Shown here piece by piece: positions 26,892 through 36,214 of a DNA stretch of 64,000 bases. Within the stretch, counting starts at the first letter, position 1; each line of letters starts with the position of its first letter. The DNA comes from Pelagicoccus sp. SDUM812002 (GTDB lineage: Bacteria; Verrucomicrobiota; Verrucomicrobiia; Opitutales; Opitutaceae), in NCBI RefSeq assembly GCF_031127835.1, contig NZ_JARXHX010000003.1, positions 186,001 to 250,000 of the forward strand, given 5' to 3'. A program made the position numbers and the translations under genes. Under the pieces are notes generated by a model. The model worked only from the letters and a program-made list of their open reading frames with translations. It was not told the DNA's origin and ran no database searches.

Positions 26892-27341
26892 CTACGATCT
26901 TACTGGCTCGTAGGTCGCGCTGTTCTTGGCGTCCTCTATCACCTCTACCGAAGTCAGAAAAGCTCGCCCGTTTGTCATTTCACCCACCTTAGGATCCATC
27001 ACTTCGAAGAGGTGTCGAGCGATCCCTTCGCTGGAACACAAATCTACAATATACGGTTGATAAACACGGCAACCGCTCTGTTCGTTGATCGCTAGAATAT
27101 CCTGCAGCAACGGATCGTCGTGATTGAAAACGCAAGCGTGGTCTAGGTTTTCTTCGATCCAAGCCTTGATCGGCTTGAGCTTGCCAAAGTCCACTACAAA
27201 ACCGCACTCATCCAATGCTTCGCACCCGAAGGTGAAGGTGAAGCTCCAGTTGTGACCGTGGATCTGCGCGCAATGCCCATCGTGCCGATGCTGCCGGTGA
27301 GCGAACGGAATATCCGCATAAGTCTTCTTGCAGGTAAACAT
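26892..27341 (-). CDS. queD: 6-carboxy-5,6,7,8-tetrahydropterin synthase
   Basis: 149 residues from the ATG at 27341 ([20 protein letters not shown]); nine extra upstream codons in the same frame look non-coding. Zinc ligands are seen as the His of FAHRQ and the pair in QIHGHNWSF. The Cys near residue 24 ([10 protein letters not shown]) is the catalytic Cys of the PTPS/QueD family, and [16 protein letters not shown] and the late Glu of SVEVIED complete the active site. The enzyme makes CPH4 from dihydroneopterin triphosphate, before queE. It lies 50 bases after queC. Confidence 0.94.
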   Translation of the reverse strand: MFTCKKTYADIPFAHRQHRHDGHCAQIHGHNWSFTFTFGCEALDECGFVVDFGKLKPIKAWIEENLDHACVFNHDDPLLQDILAINEQSGCRVYQPYIVDLCSSEGIARHLFEVMDPKVGEMTNGRAFLTSVEVIEDAKNSATYEPVRS

Positions 27342-27391
27342 AGTTATCGAAAGGCTACCACCACCCAACAGTCAGTACCTAGCAAACCTAA

Positions 27392-28123
27392 TTACAGTTT
27401 CCAGCCTGATTTCACGAGATCGCCCACCGAGGGCGCCGTTTCCAGATACTCAGTACGATCCTCGACACCCGCGAGGTGAAAAGCTTCTCGGCGCTCGACA
27501 CAGGTTCCGCAGCGACCGCAATGCGCTGCACCGCCCTTGTAGCAAGACCAGGTCTTTTCCAGCCCAGCTCCTAGCCGTTCCCCCATCGCCGCAATCTCCG
27601 CCTTGTTCGAGCGAACGAACGGGCGGTAGAGAAATACCTCGCTCCAATCGCAAAGGCGGATGGCTGCATCCAAGGCTGTGGCGAACGCTTCCCGGCAATC
27701 TGGATAGACGGCGTGATCGCCTCCATGGGCTGCGTAAGCCACCGCCTCGGCCTCGAGCGAAATCGCCCACGATGTAGCGGTCGCCAAGAGAATCATGTTT
27801 CGGTTCGGTACCACGGTGGACCTCATCTGGTCTTCCTCGTAATGCCCCTCTGGAACCTCTTCTGTCGCGTTGGTCAAGCTGCTCTTCCCAAAAATGTCCT
27901 GTAGCCCGCTCAGATCCGCGACCTTATGCGGGATCCCCAATTCCCGGCAATAGCTCGCCGCCACTTCCAGCTCTTTAGAGTGCTTCTGCCCGTAGTTCAC
28001 GCTGAGCGCGCCTTTGATCTCAATCCCGAGCTCCCGCATGCGGTAGAGCATCACCGTCGAGTCCATCCCCCCTGAGTAAACTGCAACCGCTGAACGCGGC
28101 AAAGAGTCTTCATTCAAAACCAT
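27392..28123 (-). CDS. queC: 7-cyano-7-deazaguanine synthase
   Basis: 243 residues from the ATG at 28123 (MVLNEDSLPRSAVAVYSGGMDST); six more upstream codons are open but less likely. The PP-loop SGGMDST (17-23) binds ATP. SVNYGQKHSKELEVAA and RNMILLATATSWAISLEAEAVAYAAHGGD are family segments, and the C-terminal CYKGG..HCGRCGTCVERREAF holds four zinc-binding Cys. It converts CDG to preQ0 with ammonia. queC is the first gene of the operon queC-queD-queE-recF. Confidence 0.95.
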   Translation of the reverse strand: MVLNEDSLPRSAVAVYSGGMDSTVMLYRMRELGIEIKGALSVNYGQKHSKELEVAASYCRELGIPHKVADLSGLQDIFGKSSLTNATEEVPEGHYEEDQMRSTVVPNRNMILLATATSWAISLEAEAVAYAAHGGDHAVYPDCREAFATALDAAIRLCDWSEVFLYRPFVRSNKAEIAAMGERLGAGLEKTWSCYKGGAAHCGRCGTCVERREAFHLAGVEDRTEYLETAPSVGDLVKSGWKL

Positions 28124-28185
28124 GCCGCTCACTAATCGCACCGTCTTCTGCGAGTCAAGACCCTGCCATCAATGGGCCTACAACC

Positions 28186-28887
28186 TCAGTCCAGCCTGCT
28201 GAAGAAACGGCCCAGACGCGGCTGATAACTGTCAAGAATGTTGAATGAGACAATCACTCGCGTTGCTTCGCCTATAACTTGCTCGCGGTCAGCAAACCCA
28301 AAGTACCGCGAGTCCTGGCTTACATCCCGATTGTCTCCCATCACGAAGTATTTGCTTTCCGGTACCTGGACTGGACCGAAGCTTCGCCGTGGAGTAGCAA
28401 TTGCAGGGATCGCCATTACCGCATGCTCACGGCTCCCCACTGTCTCCCTTGCGAAAACCGATCGCGCCTTCAAATCTGGTTCCAGTCCCGCAATCGCGTT
28501 ATCCGGCAAGAGGTCGTACTTGAGTCGCTTTCCATTCAGGAAGAGAATATTGTTCTTCATCTCCAAGGTATCACCCGGCACCCCGATCACTCGCTTCACC
28601 AAACGAATACCGTCGTCCGGCGAAAACAAGACCACGATATCACCAGCCTGCGGATCGCTCCATCGACTCACCCTTTTCCATGTCAGCGGCACTCTAAGGT
28701 CGTAGGCCGCCTTGTTCACGAAAACAAGATCCCCCTCGAGTATCGTTGGGTTCATCGAGCTACTCGGAACCCAATTCCAGTCGGCGAAGCTCGACTTGAC
28801 GGGGACGACGACAAAGACGATTACGAATAGGCTCAGACGCCATTCGAGCCATTGGCGTCTCCAAAACTTACCATTGAAAAAGCGCAT
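28186..28887 (-). CDS. lepB: Signal peptidase I
   Basis: About 233 residues from the ATG at 28887 (MRFFNGKFWRRQWLEWRLSLF); the frame is open a further 38 codons but that part does not resemble the family. A membrane segment (about 17-32) leads to VPSSSMNPTILEGDLVFVNK with the catalytic Ser. RLVKRVIGVPGDTLEMKNN supplies the catalytic Lys, and FVMGDNRDVSQDSRYFGF is the conserved C-terminal box. It cleaves signal peptides on the periplasmic face of the inner membrane. It sits 164 bases downstream of lpxB and 62 upstream of queC. Confidence 0.93.
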   Translation of the reverse strand: MRFFNGKFWRRQWLEWRLSLFVIVFVVVPVKSSFADWNWVPSSSMNPTILEGDLVFVNKAAYDLRVPLTWKRVSRWSDPQAGDIVVLFSPDDGIRLVKRVIGVPGDTLEMKNNILFLNGKRLKYDLLPDNAIAGLEPDLKARSVFARETVGSREHAVMAIPAIATPRRSFGPVQVPESKYFVMGDNRDVSQDSRYFGFADREQVIGEATRVIVSFNILDSYQPRLGRFFSRLD

Positions 28888-29051
28888 TAGAATTGTGGTT
28901 GAGTTCAAGAAATTGATCCCACAGCACGCCTCTCGATACCCATCCGAGGGAAAGAGAGCGCGAAGCAGGATGTTTCCCATGCCTACCCCAACTTCGCTCA
29001 ACGGTTACGGCTGAAACGAAGAAAAACTCCGCGAAACGCTCCGCAAAAAAT

Positions 29052-30224
29052 CTATTTATCGACGTACTCCAACAACCAATCGGCTACGCCACCTGAACTC
29101 GGTTTATCCAAAAGCTCCCTCAACTCAGCTGCCCAGTTTCGGGTTTGCTTGATGCGATCCACATTTTCAATACAGTCAGATATCTCCGCTGCTAAGCGCT
29201 TTCTGGTAGCAGCTCCTTGAATGTATTCAGGATAAAGAGGCTTATCGAGTAATACATTAGCAATTCCGATGTAGGGAATCTTCACCAGCATCCGTCCCAT
29301 GACGTAAGTCAAAGGATGAGTCCGGTACGCCACTGCACCGGGTATATTCGCCAAAGCGCAATTTAAAGACATGGTGCCTGAGCTCGTCAAAACCGCACGT
29401 GCCCCCAGAGAATCGGTGTTCGGTCTTAGTTCGATCCGCTCCGCCACGTCCGGAAATTTCCCCAAAATGCTCTGCAGCAGCTCCTTCAAGTCCTCTGAAG
29501 CGTAGATGCAAACGGCCTTCAGCTTTGACTTGCTCTTCAAGCACTCGCTAAACGCTGAGAACAAAACCGGAGCGATGCGCCCAATGGCTGCCCGGCGACT
29601 TCCAGGTAGGAGTAAGATCGGACCACTTGGATCATAGTTGACTGGCAGGTCATAGTCGCTCGACAGGAAGGGATGTCCCACGAAGCGAGTTTCGAGCTGT
29701 GTCCCTTCAAAAACGTCGACCTCGAACGGGAAGATAACCGCTAACGAGTCGAGAATCTTCGCCATCTCAAACTTACGCTTTTCTTTCCACGCCCAAACCT
29801 GCGGGCTAATGTAATAGAGCAGTCTTGTCGCGCCCCCAGAGCGGGAAGATATGCCCTCTTCCGACAATCGCTTTGCAATGCGTAAGTTCATGCCAGGATA
29901 GTCCACGAACACGACTGCCTTGGGGCGATGTTCCTTGATCCATCCGACGATCTCATCGAAAAGTCGCTTTAGCTCCCTGTAATTTTTTAGAACCTCAACG
30001 AATCCAACAACTGAATACTGAGTGAGGTCGAAGAGCAATTGAGCTCCAGCTGCTTGCAAGTGTCGACCGCCCACCGCGCACACTTTCAGATCTCCATTCT
30101 TTTCCCGAGCAGCTTTGATCATGCGAGCTGCATGCTCATCGCCGGAGTGTTCACCAGCAATGACCAGCACATCGACTGGACTGTCTGTTGGCCTAGGAAA
30201 AGAAAAATCTAGAGCGGCTGTCAT
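29052..30224 (-). CDS. lpxB: Lipid-A-disaccharide synthase
   Basis: 390 residues. DVLVIAGEHSGDEHAARMIKA is the N-terminal GT-B loop (AGExSGD), VVGFVEVLKNY is diagnostic of LpxB, VVFVDYPGMNLRIAKRL and YYISPQVWAWKEKR are the conserved catalytic-domain segments, and ILLLPGSRRAAI plus SSGTMSLNCALANIPGAVAYRTHPLTY build the UDP-sugar site. It joins UDP-diacylglucosamine and lipid X into the lipid A disaccharide at the inner membrane, showing that the cell makes an LPS-type outer membrane. It lies 18 bases downstream of the oxidoreductase gene, in one operon with lolC and lolD. Confidence 0.94.
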   Translation of the reverse strand: MTAALDFSFPRPTDSPVDVLVIAGEHSGDEHAARMIKAAREKNGDLKVCAVGGRHLQAAGAQLLFDLTQYSVVGFVEVLKNYRELKRLFDEIVGWIKEHRPKAVVFVDYPGMNLRIAKRLSEEGISSRSGGATRLLYYISPQVWAWKEKRKFEMAKILDSLAVIFPFEVDVFEGTQLETRFVGHPFLSSDYDLPVNYDPSGPILLLPGSRRAAIGRIAPVLFSAFSECLKSKSKLKAVCIYASEDLKELLQSILGKFPDVAERIELRPNTDSLGARAVLTSSGTMSLNCALANIPGAVAYRTHPLTYVMGRMLVKIPYIGIANVLLDKPLYPEYIQGAATRKRLAAEISDCIENVDRIKQTRNWAAELRELLDKPSSGGVADWLLEYVDK

Positions 30225-30242
30225 GTATACATCTTACTGCTA

Positions 30243-31175
30243 CTACATCGCCGCACGTTCGCGGATCTGTTTAGTGATCGTGATGGCCAACTCCAAGGCA
30301 GTCTTGCCAAGCTCGCCGCCGACTTTTGGCTGTTTTCGCTCATTGACGCTCTCCACGAAGCTGGCGAGCTCGAGTTTGAGAGGTTCTCCTTTTTCGATGG
30401 GAACTTCCGAAGTCTTCATCTCTCCGCCTTCGATGTTCACCACATGACCGGCTTGATTCATGAAATCGAGCGAAAGGTAACCAGTCGGCTGAAAAACGCG
30501 GATCTCGCGCAGCTTCTTGCTACTCACGCGGCTTGTATTCAAATTTGCGACACAACCATTCTCGAACTCAATACGAGCATTCGCGATGTCTTCGGTTGGA
30601 GAAAGAGCGCTTACGCCCACGCTCTGCACAAGCTTGACCGGCGACTTTACCAACTGCAGCACGATTCCAATGTCGTGGATCATGAGGTCCAAAGTCACAC
30701 CCACCTCCGTTCCCCGTGGCTGAAATGGGGCCAAGCGATCTGCGGTGATAAACTTAGGCGCGGAAACAGCATCCTCTAGGAAACTCATAACTGGATTGAA
30801 ATGCTCGATGTGACCGACCTGCACCAGCAAGTTCGCGGCCTTAGCCTTCTCGAGGATATCAGCCGCCTCTTCTAAGCTTTGGCAAATCGGCTTTTCGATT
30901 AGCAAGTGACAGCCACAGTCGAGCAACGGCAACGCCACCTCATGATGCTTGTCAGTGGGAACCACGATGCTAACGGCATCGCAAACCGCACCTAACTCCT
31001 TGATCGATGAATATACGGGGCAACCGAACTTCTCCGAGATCTCTGCCGCCCGCTCGGCATTGGTTTCGAATATCCCAGCGAGCTCTACGTTCTCAAGCTC
31101 GTTGTAGATACGTGCATGGTGCTGACCGAGGTAGCCTACGCCGGCTACGCCACATTTTAGTTTCGATTCGCTCAT
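30243..31175 (-). CDS. Gfo/Idh/MocA family oxidoreductase in lipid A gene context
   Basis: 310 residues from the ATG at 31175 (MSESKLKCGVAGVGYLGQHHARIY). A longer frame to 31304 would run 103 bases into lolD and is rejected. Rossmann motif GVAGVGYLGQHHA; VSIVVPTDKHHEVALPLLDCGCHLLIEKPICQSLEEA has the EKP signature of the family; HIEHFNPVMSFLEDA and DLMIHDIGIVL (catalytic His) follow. Genes of this type are often found next to lpxB/lpxI in lipid A clusters. The characterised GnnA enzyme of the family oxidises UDP-GlcNAc at C3 for amide-linked lipid A, but no gnnB-type aminotransferase lies nearby, so that role is only a possibility. Confidence 0.87.
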   Translation of the reverse strand: MSESKLKCGVAGVGYLGQHHARIYNELENVELAGIFETNAERAAEISEKFGCPVYSSIKELGAVCDAVSIVVPTDKHHEVALPLLDCGCHLLIEKPICQSLEEAADILEKAKAANLLVQVGHIEHFNPVMSFLEDAVSAPKFITADRLAPFQPRGTEVGVTLDLMIHDIGIVLQLVKSPVKLVQSVGVSALSPTEDIANARIEFENGCVANLNTSRVSSKKLREIRVFQPTGYLSLDFMNQAGHVVNIEGGEMKTSEVPIEKGEPLKLELASFVESVNERKQPKVGGELGKTALELAITITKQIRERAAM

Positions 31176-31201
31176 GGTGACAGAGTTTAGTGGGAATACT
31201 G

Positions 31202-31879
31202 TTAGTGGATTGCTCCTTGGGATAAAGTAAGTTGGCGATCTGCGAGAGCCGCGTGTTCCGGATTGTGTGTGACCAGCACGAGTGAAGTCCCGAACTCTCG
31301 GCAAAGTCCACGCAGTTGATCCATCACACGGTTTCCGGTGGACTCATCAAGGTTGCCCGTAGGCTCGTCAGCGAGGATAACCGCCGGGTTCGTGATCAAG
31401 GCTCGCGCGATGGCCACTCGCTGTCGTTCGCCTCCCGAAAGGGTATTTGGCATTTGGTGACAGCGATCGCCAAGACCCACCTTTGCTAACATAGCTTTTG
31501 CCTCGTCAACCTGCGACTTACCAACGCGCCCGTCTACGATGCGGCGAGCCATGAGTACGTTTTGCAACGAATCAATCTCTGGGACGAGGTAGTACGATTG
31601 AAATACTATACCGAGATACCGGCCTCGCTTGACCGCCAGAGCGTTCCGGCCAAGGCTCTCAATTCGATCGCCTCCCCATTGTACGTATCCAGTATCTGGT
31701 GACTCTATCCCTGCCAGCACATTGAGCAATGTAGTTTTTCCACATCCAGACTCGCCTTGGATACTGACAAATTCTCCTCTACCTACCGAAAGCTCCACTG
31801 AGCTTAACACCTCCAGTGTCGCTTCGCCAGTCACGTAAGACTTGGCGACTCCGCTTGCAGCGATAGCTAACTCACTCAC
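31202..31879 (-). CDS. lolD: ABC transporter ATP-binding protein, LolD type
   Basis: 225 residues. Walker A is [18 protein letters not shown], the MacB/LolD-type [19 protein letters not shown] precedes the signature [17 protein letters not shown], and Walker B is [17 protein letters not shown]. It partners the LolC-like permease whose gene overlaps its start by eight bases. Together they release outer-membrane lipoproteins from the inner membrane to the LolA carrier. FtsE- or MacB-type ATPases look similar; the neighbouring permease makes LolD the best call. Confidence 0.9.
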   Translation of the reverse strand: MSELAIAASGVAKSYVTGEATLEVLSSVELSVGRGEFVSIQGESGCGKTTLLNVLAGIESPDTGYVQWGGDRIESLGRNALAVKRGRYLGIVFQSYYLVPEIDSLQNVLMARRIVDGRVGKSQVDEAKAMLAKVGLGDRCHQMPNTLSGGERQRVAIARALITNPAVILADEPTGNLDESTGNRVMDQLRGLCREFGTSLVLVTHNPEHAALADRQLTLSQGAIH

Positions 31880-33101
31880 TTCGCAGAGCCTCCACCGGTT
31901 TTAGCAAGCCAGCCTTAATCGAAGGCACGAGCCCTGCCAGCGTCGCTATCGAAATGCTCAAAACGGCAATAACGATTAAGTCGACAGGCTTATAGTGCAC
32001 CGGCAGTTCCGAGAAAAAATAGAACTGCATGGTCTGCTCTTTTCCGCCGATCACGCTGAATATTGCATCGATGATCGTTTCACGGGCACTGAGCAGAGCG
32101 AAGCTGAGTGCGAAACCGATCGCGGTTCCCACTACTCCAACCGAAAAGCCCTGCAGGCAAAAACAAGCGATGATTTGCTGACTGGTCGCGCCCATCGAAG
32201 TGAACAGACCGATCTCGCGCGTCTTCTTTACCACAGAAGTAAAGAGGGACGTCGCGATCGAAAAAGATGCCACCAGTACGATGATCAGCAGGATAAAAAA
32301 CATCATGCGCTTCTCGAACTCGATGATGGCAAGATAGTCCGCGTTGCTTTCTAGCCAGGTTGAAACGCGAAATGGGGGCTCAAACTTGCCCTGCAGTTCG
32401 CGGGCAGCGAAATCGGCGTCTACGCCGGGCTTCAGCTTCACCTTTATGGCGTGTACGCCGTCTCCTAGTCCATAAAGGTCCTGCATGGTGCGCAGCGTCG
32501 TGATCACGGTATTCTCGTCGATCTTGGTAAATCCGGTTTCAAAGACGGCTGCCACTCGCATCAAACGTGGCAGCAACACCTCATCTTGCTTGAGACGCTC
32601 GATCATGAGCGGCGTATAAATGTCTACCTCGTCTCCCACGCGGATACGAAGCGTGTTGGCGATACCAGAGCTGATGAGCACGGAATCGTCGTCCAATTCA
32701 TCGAGATTTCCATAGCGGATGTAATCGTCCAACGGTACGATCTTACGCTCTCGGTCCACTTCGATACCTTGCACTTGGGGAAAAATCGGTCGATTCCCTG
32801 CTTGTAGCATTACCATACCGAACGTCGAGGGAGCTGCCGAATCCACAAGTGGCGACTCTGTGAGCAAATCGATCTTGTCTTCGTAGTCCTCAAAGATGCG
32901 GCCGTTCATGACCTTCAAGTCGCCCGTGGTGTCGGCAACCACTTCGCGGATGGCATGGCCGAATCCGTTAAAAACGCTCAACACCACGACCAACGCCAAG
33001 GTTCCCAGCACAACACCCGTGACCGACATGATCGTGAAAAACGGCAAACGCTTCCCCTTCGGAAAGGTGTGGCGAATCGCGATGTAAAGGTACCAAGGCA
33101 T
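31872..33101 (-). CDS. lolC: Lipoprotein-releasing ABC transporter permease (LolC/LolE family)
   Basis: 409 residues. One membrane segment near the N-terminus (about 21-46, FTIMSVTGVVLGTLALVVVLSVFNGFG, typical of LolC/E) is followed by a large periplasmic MacB-type domain (about 47-265), then three C-terminal membrane segments, with FSIATSLFTSVVKKTREIGLFTSMGAT giving the coupling helix. Only one permease gene is present, so the complex may be a homodimer as in LolF-type systems. First gene of the operon lolC-lolD-oxidoreductase-lpxB-lepB. Confidence 0.9.
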   Translation of the reverse strand: MPWYLYIAIRHTFPKGKRLPFFTIMSVTGVVLGTLALVVVLSVFNGFGHAIREVVADTTGDLKVMNGRIFEDYEDKIDLLTESPLVDSAAPSTFGMVMLQAGNRPIFPQVQGIEVDRERKIVPLDDYIRYGNLDELDDDSVLISSGIANTLRIRVGDEVDIYTPLMIERLKQDEVLLPRLMRVAAVFETGFTKIDENTVITTLRTMQDLYGLGDGVHAIKVKLKPGVDADFAARELQGKFEPPFRVSTWLESNADYLAIIEFEKRMMFFILLIIVLVASFSIATSLFTSVVKKTREIGLFTSMGATSQQIIACFCLQGFSVGVVGTAIGFALSFALLSARETIIDAIFSVIGGKEQTMQFYFFSELPVHYKPVDLIVIAVLSISIATLAGLVPSIKAGLLKPVEALRSE

Positions 33102-33153
33102 TGGGTTCCAAGAATTAGTAAGCGGCTGACGGAAGCAAGCCCGTTAAGTGCTC

Positions 33154-33190
33154 AAAAAAAGCAGGACGGTTCCGAAGAGGCCGTCCTGCT
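33154..33190 (-). terminator. Rho-independent terminator of lysS
   Basis: On the minus strand, GCAGGACGG and CCGTCCTGC form a nine-base stem around an 11-base loop, followed by seven T. It lies 31 bases beyond the lysS stop and ahead of lolC, separating the two transcription units. Confidence 0.88.
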
Positions 33191-33220
33191 GTAAATTTCA
33201 TTCGCGTATCCGCGTCGCCC

Positions 33221-34687
33221 TTACGAGCGAAGCTGCGGGTAGAGAATCACGTCCCGAATGTTTTCCGCTTCGGTAAGCAAGATAACAATGCGGTCGATTC
33301 CCATACCTAAGCCTCCAGCGGGAGGCATGCCGTACTCGAGCGTTTCGAGGAAGTCCTCGTCCATATCCTGAGTCTCTTCGCCAGCCTGTTTCTCGAACAT
33401 CTCGCGCTGTACGTCCGGGTCGTTTTGCTCGGAATAGGCAGGTGCGATTTCCATGCCGCCGATGCAGAGCTCAAAAACGTCGATCGTCGAATCGTCGCCC
33501 TTTGTGATCTTGGCGAGTGGACAAAGCTCCTTGGGCAGATGAGTGACAAAAGTCGGCTGGATGAGGTAGGGCTCGATCAACTTGCCGAAGACTTCGTTGG
33601 AGACTTCATAGTCTTCCCAGTCTGCCTGGCAATCGAGGCCGAGCTCCTTGGTTTTCGCCAGCTTATCTTCCTTGCTCTTGGAGAACCAGTCCGGATCGCC
33701 CACCTTTTCGCATACGAGATCCTTGTACTTGGCCTCACGCCATTCGCCCATGAAATCGATAACTTCACCGTCGGGCATCTTGATTTCCTTGCCGCCGAGC
33801 ACGTCGGTCACGAGGTGACGGATCAAGCCTTGGATCAGCTCCATCATACCGCGGTAGTCCGAATACGCTTGGTAAACCTCGAGCATCGTAAATTCCGGAT
33901 TGTGGCGACGGGAGATACCCTCGTTGCGGAAGTTGCGCCCGATTTCGAAAACACGGTCGAAGCCCCCGACCAAGAGGCGCTTGAGATAGAGTTCAAGCGA
34001 GATTCGCATGAAAAAGTCGCGGTCGAGGGTATTGTGATGGGTCACAAACGGCTTAGCTGCGGCGCCACCGGCGATGGTCTGGAAGACCGGTGTCTCGACC
34101 TCGAGGAAGGAACGCTCCTCAAGGTAGCGACGGATGCCGCTTACGAGGCGACTTCTATTAAAGAAGCGCTCGCGGGATTCCTTGTTCATGATCAGGTCCA
34201 GGTGACGCTGACGGTACTTTTGCTCCGTGTCTGTGAGACCGTGAAACTTTTCCGGCAGTGGACGCAGAGACTTCGACACCAGAGCGTACTTGGAAGCGCG
34301 AATGCTGATTTCGCCGGTCTTGGTCTGAAAAAGCTGTCCCTCCACACCAATGATGTCGCCAAGGTCGAGCTTCTTAAAATCCGCATACTCGTCGGCCCCA
34401 ATTCCATCGAGTCGAACGTAGAGCTGTATGATACCTGCTTGATCCTGGATCTTGACGAACTGCGCCTTACCCATTTTGCGGATAACGATGAGGCGCCCCG
34501 CGACGCTGACAGTGGGCTGATCCTCCGGCTCCGCACCTTCGACAAATGCAGCCACTGCCTCCGACGAGAAGTGAGTCGGCTGAAAATCGGTGCGAAATGG
34601 GTCCACGCCCTTTTCGCGCAGGTCCGCAAGCTTTTGGCGGCGAACAGCCAATTGATCGTGGGAAATGTCAGACAGGTTTGAACTCAT
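33221..34687 (-). CDS. lysS: Lysyl-tRNA synthetase, class II
   Basis: 488 residues from the ATG at 34687 (MSSNLSDISHDQLAVRRQKLADL); the frame is open 32 codons upstream without homology. An OB-fold anticodon-binding domain (about 55-145, VSVAGRLIVIRKMGKAQFVKIQD) is followed by the class II core: RSRLVSGIRRYLEERSFLEVETPVF (motif 1), FEIGRNFRNEGISRRHNPEFTMLEVY (motif 2), and GGLGMGIDRIVILLT (motif 3). It charges tRNA-Lys. It is transcribed divergently from lipA across 141 bases. Confidence 0.97.
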   Translation of the reverse strand: MSSNLSDISHDQLAVRRQKLADLREKGVDPFRTDFQPTHFSSEAVAAFVEGAEPEDQPTVSVAGRLIVIRKMGKAQFVKIQDQAGIIQLYVRLDGIGADEYADFKKLDLGDIIGVEGQLFQTKTGEISIRASKYALVSKSLRPLPEKFHGLTDTEQKYRQRHLDLIMNKESRERFFNRSRLVSGIRRYLEERSFLEVETPVFQTIAGGAAAKPFVTHHNTLDRDFFMRISLELYLKRLLVGGFDRVFEIGRNFRNEGISRRHNPEFTMLEVYQAYSDYRGMMELIQGLIRHLVTDVLGGKEIKMPDGEVIDFMGEWREAKYKDLVCEKVGDPDWFSKSKEDKLAKTKELGLDCQADWEDYEVSNEVFGKLIEPYLIQPTFVTHLPKELCPLAKITKGDDSTIDVFELCIGGMEIAPAYSEQNDPDVQREMFEKQAGEETQDMDEDFLETLEYGMPPAGGLGMGIDRIVILLTEAENIRDVILYPQLRS

Positions 34688-34828
34688 AATCGTAAAGGAG
34701 AGGATTAGGCGACTCGCCGCTAAAAGATCAAAGCCTTTCTCCAAACCGCCTAAATAAGCGGGGCGATTGGACCCTCGGAGCATTTGAGGGTTGAGTTTTC
34801 CACAGTCCGCCTAATCTCCTGAGACCTT

Positions 34829-35710
34829 ATGACTACGCGTAAGCCAGACTGGCTCAGAGCCAAACTGCCTAGCGGCAAGCAATACAGCGCTGTTCGCAAG
34901 CTCGTCGACGACGGAGGGCTGCACACTGTTTGTCAAAGCGCCCAGTGCCCAAACATGGGGGAATGCTGGTCCCGCGGGACCGCCACCGTCATGATTCTCG
35001 GCAACGTTTGTACCCGCTCCTGCAATTTCTGCGCGATCCAGACCGGTCGACCTACCGAATACGACATCGGCGAACCTGCCCGCGTGGCAGAAGCGGTACA
35101 CACCATGAACCTTAAGCATTGCGTCATCACCTCCGTGACCCGCGACGAGCTTAAGGATGGCGGAGCCAGCGTCTGGGCAGCGACAATCCGCGCCATACGG
35201 CATCGCTGCCCGCGCACCGCAATCGAGGTGCTGACCCCTGACTTTCGAGGCAAGACTGACCAACTGGACGTCGTGCTCGATGCGGAACCAGACATCTTTA
35301 ACCACAACGTGGAAACGGTCGAGCGCCTGCAAAAGCCCGTGCGCGTGCAAGCCCGCTACGAGCGCTCGCTCAAGATGCTGGAACACGCTGCCAAGCGTGG
35401 CTTCGTCGCAAAGTCTGGTCTGATGCTCGGACTTGGCGAAGAAAAAGAAGAGGTCCAACAAGCCATGCGCGATCTCCGCGCCATAGACGTAAAGATCCTG
35501 ACCCTCGGCCAATACCTCCAACCAACCAACAAGCACCTCCCCGTTGAACGCTGGGTGACGCCTGAAGAATTCGCTGAATACAAAGTCTTCGGTGAATCGA
35601 TCGGCTTCACCAAGGTCGAGTCGGGGCCGCTGGTTCGGTCCTCCTACCACGCCGACGAGCAGTCCGCCCACTTCACGGGTGTCGACAAACTCCGGGCGGA
35701 AGCGAGCTAG
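34829..35710 (+). CDS. lipA: Lipoyl synthase
   Basis: 293 residues. Two iron-sulfur cluster motifs are visible: CQSAQCPNMGEC (auxiliary cluster) and CTRSCNFCAIQ (radical-SAM CxxxCxxC). HCVITSVTRDELKDGGA, FNHNVETVERL and KSGLMLGLGEEKEEV are family blocks, and the RSSYHADEQ tail contains the conserved Arg-Ser-Ser that caps the auxiliary cluster. It inserts two sulfur atoms into octanoyl groups to make lipoate. No lipB neighbours it. The RidA gene follows 42 bases later. Confidence 0.97.
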   Translation: MTTRKPDWLRAKLPSGKQYSAVRKLVDDGGLHTVCQSAQCPNMGECWSRGTATVMILGNVCTRSCNFCAIQTGRPTEYDIGEPARVAEAVHTMNLKHCVITSVTRDELKDGGASVWAATIRAIRHRCPRTAIEVLTPDFRGKTDQLDVVLDAEPDIFNHNVETVERLQKPVRVQARYERSLKMLEHAAKRGFVAKSGLMLGLGEEKEEVQQAMRDLRAIDVKILTLGQYLQPTNKHLPVERWVTPEEFAEYKVFGESIGFTKVESGPLVRSSYHADEQSAHFTGVDKLRAEAS

Positions 35711-35752
35711 GAACAAACATCCCAACCGTCGAAGAGCTTCACATACTCCTTT

Positions 35753-36214
35753 ATGATCGATAAGATTCTGACCAAACTCGAAGCCCTCGGACTATCGCTC
35801 CCCGTTGCGGGGGAAGCCAAAGGCAACTACCTACCTTACACCATCAGCGGTAATCTCCTCTCACTCTCCGGAAGTCTGCCCATCAAGAACGGTGCCATCA
35901 TTTCCGGACGTATCGGCGGCGACCTCACCATTGAGCAAGGATACGAAGCAGCACGCTGGTGCCTCCTCAATGCCCTCGCTCATGCTCGCGTGGCGACCAA
36001 CGACTTTGCCACCTTTGGACGCATCCTCCACATCGACGGATTCGTAAACGGCGTGGATGGATTTACCGACGCTCCGAAGGTGATCAACGGAGCTTCTGAC
36101 CTGAGCGTGGAGCTCTTTGGCGAAGCTGGCCGTCACACACGAGTAGCACTCTCCTCCAACGGACTTCCGCTCAATTCCGCGGTTGAAACGAGATTGCTCA
36201 TCGAAATTGCCTGA
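35753..36214 (+). CDS. RidA family protein (YjgF/UK114), long YjgH-type form
   Basis: 153 residues. IDKILTKLEALGLSLPVAGEAKGNYLPYTISGNLLSLSGSLPIKNG is characteristic of the 150-residue branch of RidA-like proteins. QGYEAARWCLLNALAHARV, RILHIDGFVNGVDGFTDAPKVINGASDL and GEAGRHTRVALSSNGLPLNSAVE follow, where the canonical RidA Arg in RxxV is present (HTRVAL). RidA enzymes hydrolyse reactive enamine/imine intermediates; the role of this branch is less certain. Probably co-transcribed with lipA. Confidence 0.9.
   Translation: MIDKILTKLEALGLSLPVAGEAKGNYLPYTISGNLLSLSGSLPIKNGAIISGRIGGDLTIEQGYEAARWCLLNALAHARVATNDFATFGRILHIDGFVNGVDGFTDAPKVINGASDLSVELFGEAGRHTRVALSSNGLPLNSAVETRLLIEIA

Noticed and set aside
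33425-34681. 418-codon open frame on the plus strand opposite lysS
   Set aside because: It is antisense to all of lysS, which has clear class II synthetase motifs; the product has no recognisable features.
34811-35725. 304-codon minus-strand frame opposite lipA
   Set aside because: lipA is certain from its cysteine motifs; the opposite product looks like reverse-frame sequence.
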